A DNA stretch of 64,000 nucleotides, from NCBI RefSeq assembly GCF_000165425.1, contig NW_001798992.1:162902-226901 (forward strand), in the 5' to 3' direction. Numbering within the stretch: position 1 is the stretch's first letter; each line of letters starts with the position of its first letter. This stretch comes from Paramecium tetraurelia (taxonomy: Eukaryota; Ciliophora; Oligohymenophorea; Peniculida; Parameciidae). The position numbers and the translations under genes are program-made. Below the pieces are notes generated by a model that did no database searches, had not been told where the DNA came from, and saw only the letters and a program-made list of their open reading frames with translations. This document shows, piece after piece, positions 62,204-64,000 of the stretch.

Positions 62204-63962
62204 TCACATTTTATGCCATCCTTTAAGATCGTCTTCATCAGAATCAAGCTCTTTCTAGGAATTTAATATTCAGAGAAATACCTTTTTAGAAGTCTCCTGC
62301 TAGTTTTAGATATTTATTTATCTCTACAATATGTCATTCTATATTTCTTCCTGTTATTCAATCTTTTTGTCTCTCCATTCCTTGGGTAATTACCAAAACT
62401 AAAAAATGAATAAAGCTTAATACTTTCAAAGATTTTTCCTTTCCACTGGTTACTAACATGTGTTTGTCTTCATACCATTAGAGTTTGGTGATATCTGTAT
62501 TATGAGCCTTAATTACAACTAAGAATGTTATAGCTAAAATGTACATATTGGTGCAGCCTTTTTCGCACTCCAGACGGTTACTGTACCATCTTTATTTCCT
62601 ACCAGACATTCTCCTCTGGAAGGTGACCACACGATTTCTCTCATTTGCAATTTGCCTTTCAAACTTGCAGTTTGTTTTGTAAACTTCTCTCTTCCAGATT
62701 TACCAACTTCAAAGATACCAATTTCTCCTTGATCGAATCCAGCTGTGAACAAGTAGTTCTTGACAGGATCGAAAAAGATGCCTCTTATAGGGGAGAGTGT
62801 TTAAGATGCTACTGAGGCAGCCAAAGATGGACCCATGGTTGCAGAGGTGATTTCAAAGACATGAACATAGCCTCCTTTATCTGAAACAAATATTCTTCTG
62901 TTGTCTTTATCAGCTGCTAAACCAGTCAAGGGATGTTAACTTGGTTAGAGCTCTGCGACTGTGATTTATCTTTAAAAGTCAAGTACTTTGTATTTCTTAT
63001 CTTCTGATACAGAATGAATATGTGAATTTATGGAATCATAAAAAACACCCATCACTCTACCCTAATGTGCCTTGATATCTGCTTGCTAAGGTTGATAAAT
63101 GATTGAGGTACTTCATCGTATCTGATAAATTGACTTTCTTGAGGGACTTTGAGCAAATTCAATTTTCCCTCATCCAATCCAACGATTAGAGTTGACGTCA
63201 CTGCATCCCAATACAAACATATTGCTTATGATGGATAGGTTTTATTCCACATTCTCTCATACTTGAATTCGTTCTCGTCATTAGTTTTGACCCAACATTC
63301 TAAACATCCAACAGCCAATAGAGTTGGAGGGGCTTCCTTTTCCCAAGGCATTTTCATATTGGTCAAATAAGCATCCACTCTGCTGGCTACATTCATATCA
63401 GATGATAAGACAAATATGACATCTAGAAAATTGTTAATTGATATTTTTACTCTACGATCTCTCTATATAGAAATCCCTTAATCCGTGAATGAAACCTGTA
63501 ATTTCTCCCAACATCTTGGGTGGATTGACCACTTGTTCTTGAGCATGCTTCTCCAACTATAAAAATTGTTTCATCGACTCAGAATTGAAGACATCTGATC
63601 GTTTTAATAATTCCTACTCTTATACATATCTTTTTACCTTAATGTAATAATCCAGTCCCACTCTTCGCTTCTCGATATCGACATGTTCCTTCAACTTAAA
63701 CAATGTTTTCCCTGGCAATGGAGGCAAATTCGTGAACACCTAGAATGAAACAATAATTATGCATACCTTCTTTAAGTTAGTATTCAGATCGTCAAATTCG
63801 GAGTACCTCTTTTCCAATGACCATTACTATCCATCCCTCTTGGACACCGACAAGATGAATAGAATGACATTACTGTCTATTTTGCTCATTTGATACTCCT
63901 TCACCTCAGCCTAACATTATTGAATTTATATCAACCTTTAGAGCCACTGCAAATTAATCCAT
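62204..63962 (-). CDS. PX domain plus WD40 repeat protein
   Basis: A 524-residue protein with seven introns (63911-63935, 63740-63766, 63423-63450, 63086-63111, 62519-62544, 62399-62423, 62255-62281). The N-terminal PX domain (about 5-105) has LEKRYSEFDDLNTNLKK, the central LPPLPGKTLFKLK and IEKRRVGLDYYI, the elements that bind phosphoinositide. WD40 repeats follow from about 150 (LLAVGCLECWVKTNDENEF; IKAHQGRVMGVFYDS; NKDGTVTVWSAKKAAP; VIKAHNTDITKLQWY). The end is a short coiled segment and an acidic tail (KELDSDEDDLKGWHKM). It probably acts on endosomal or phagosomal membranes; this PX-WD40 pairing is uncommon in animals. The gene is complete, with its start 38 bp from the window edge. Confidence 0.9.
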
Positions 63963-64000
63963 TAATTAATATATTATGTATAACAAACATCTACTTTCTA

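Noticed and set aside
63960-64000. Telomeric repeat at the window end
   Set aside because: No CCCCAA/CCCAAA-type repeats are present at either edge.

Overview
The window reads as macronuclear DNA of a ciliate, most likely a Paramecium species. It is very AT-rich. TAA and TAG occur in frame throughout clearly conserved proteins, where they must be read as glutamine, and TGA is the only stop that ends genes. Genes are packed tightly on both strands and are cut by very small introns. I placed 69 introns of 20-32 nt, nearly all GTA...TAG or GT...AG. All coordinates below use the ciliate code (TAA/TAG = Gln) and those introns. Introns and products were inferred by eye from reading-frame continuity and family resemblance, not by a search.

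Left part (1-25.8 kb). This holds the C-terminal receiver domain of a hybrid histidine kinase, cut by the window edge, then ribosomal protein eS24, and a secreted acidic repeat protein with a (His-Glu)28 run and a beta/gamma-crystallin-like end. A gene-poor 2.8 kb stretch follows. Next come a CNBD potassium channel with a CCHC zinc knuckle, an FCP/SCP phosphatase, and a 1619-residue Tmc/PAS-type membrane protein on the minus strand. After a second gene-poor stretch lie uL5 (RPL11), an ANTH-like protein, a B-box protein, a protein kinase with four EF-hands split by a polyglutamine linker, and a DEAD-box helicase.

Middle (26-43.8 kb). An SRCAP/SWR1-class remodeller and a PH-domain, CDPK7-like kinase lie on the minus strand. 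They are followed by an amino-acid transporter, a Tul1-like membrane RING ligase, small unknown genes, an EamA transporter, a secreted small protein, a membrane RING protein, an LRR protein, a second B-box protein and a J-domain/thioredoxin-fold ER protein.

Right part (43.8-64 kb). This holds a coiled-coil protein, a ubiquitin-specific protease, several small or unknown proteins, a voltage-sensor/cyclic-nucleotide phosphodiesterase fusion, a 964-residue unknown, a DBF4-type zinc finger with AT-hook-like motifs, a decayed gene, an SH3 protein, an M14 carboxypeptidase and a PX-WD40 protein.

The genes do not form an operon-like pathway. Shared themes are membrane excitability and second messengers (K channel, voltage-sensor PDE, two Ca2+-type kinases), ubiquitin handling (two RING membrane proteins, one USP) and phosphoinositide or membrane traffic (PH, PX, ANTH-like). 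The most notable items are the domain fusions, the micro-intron pattern, and several decayed or unresolved coding stretches in the otherwise empty gaps.
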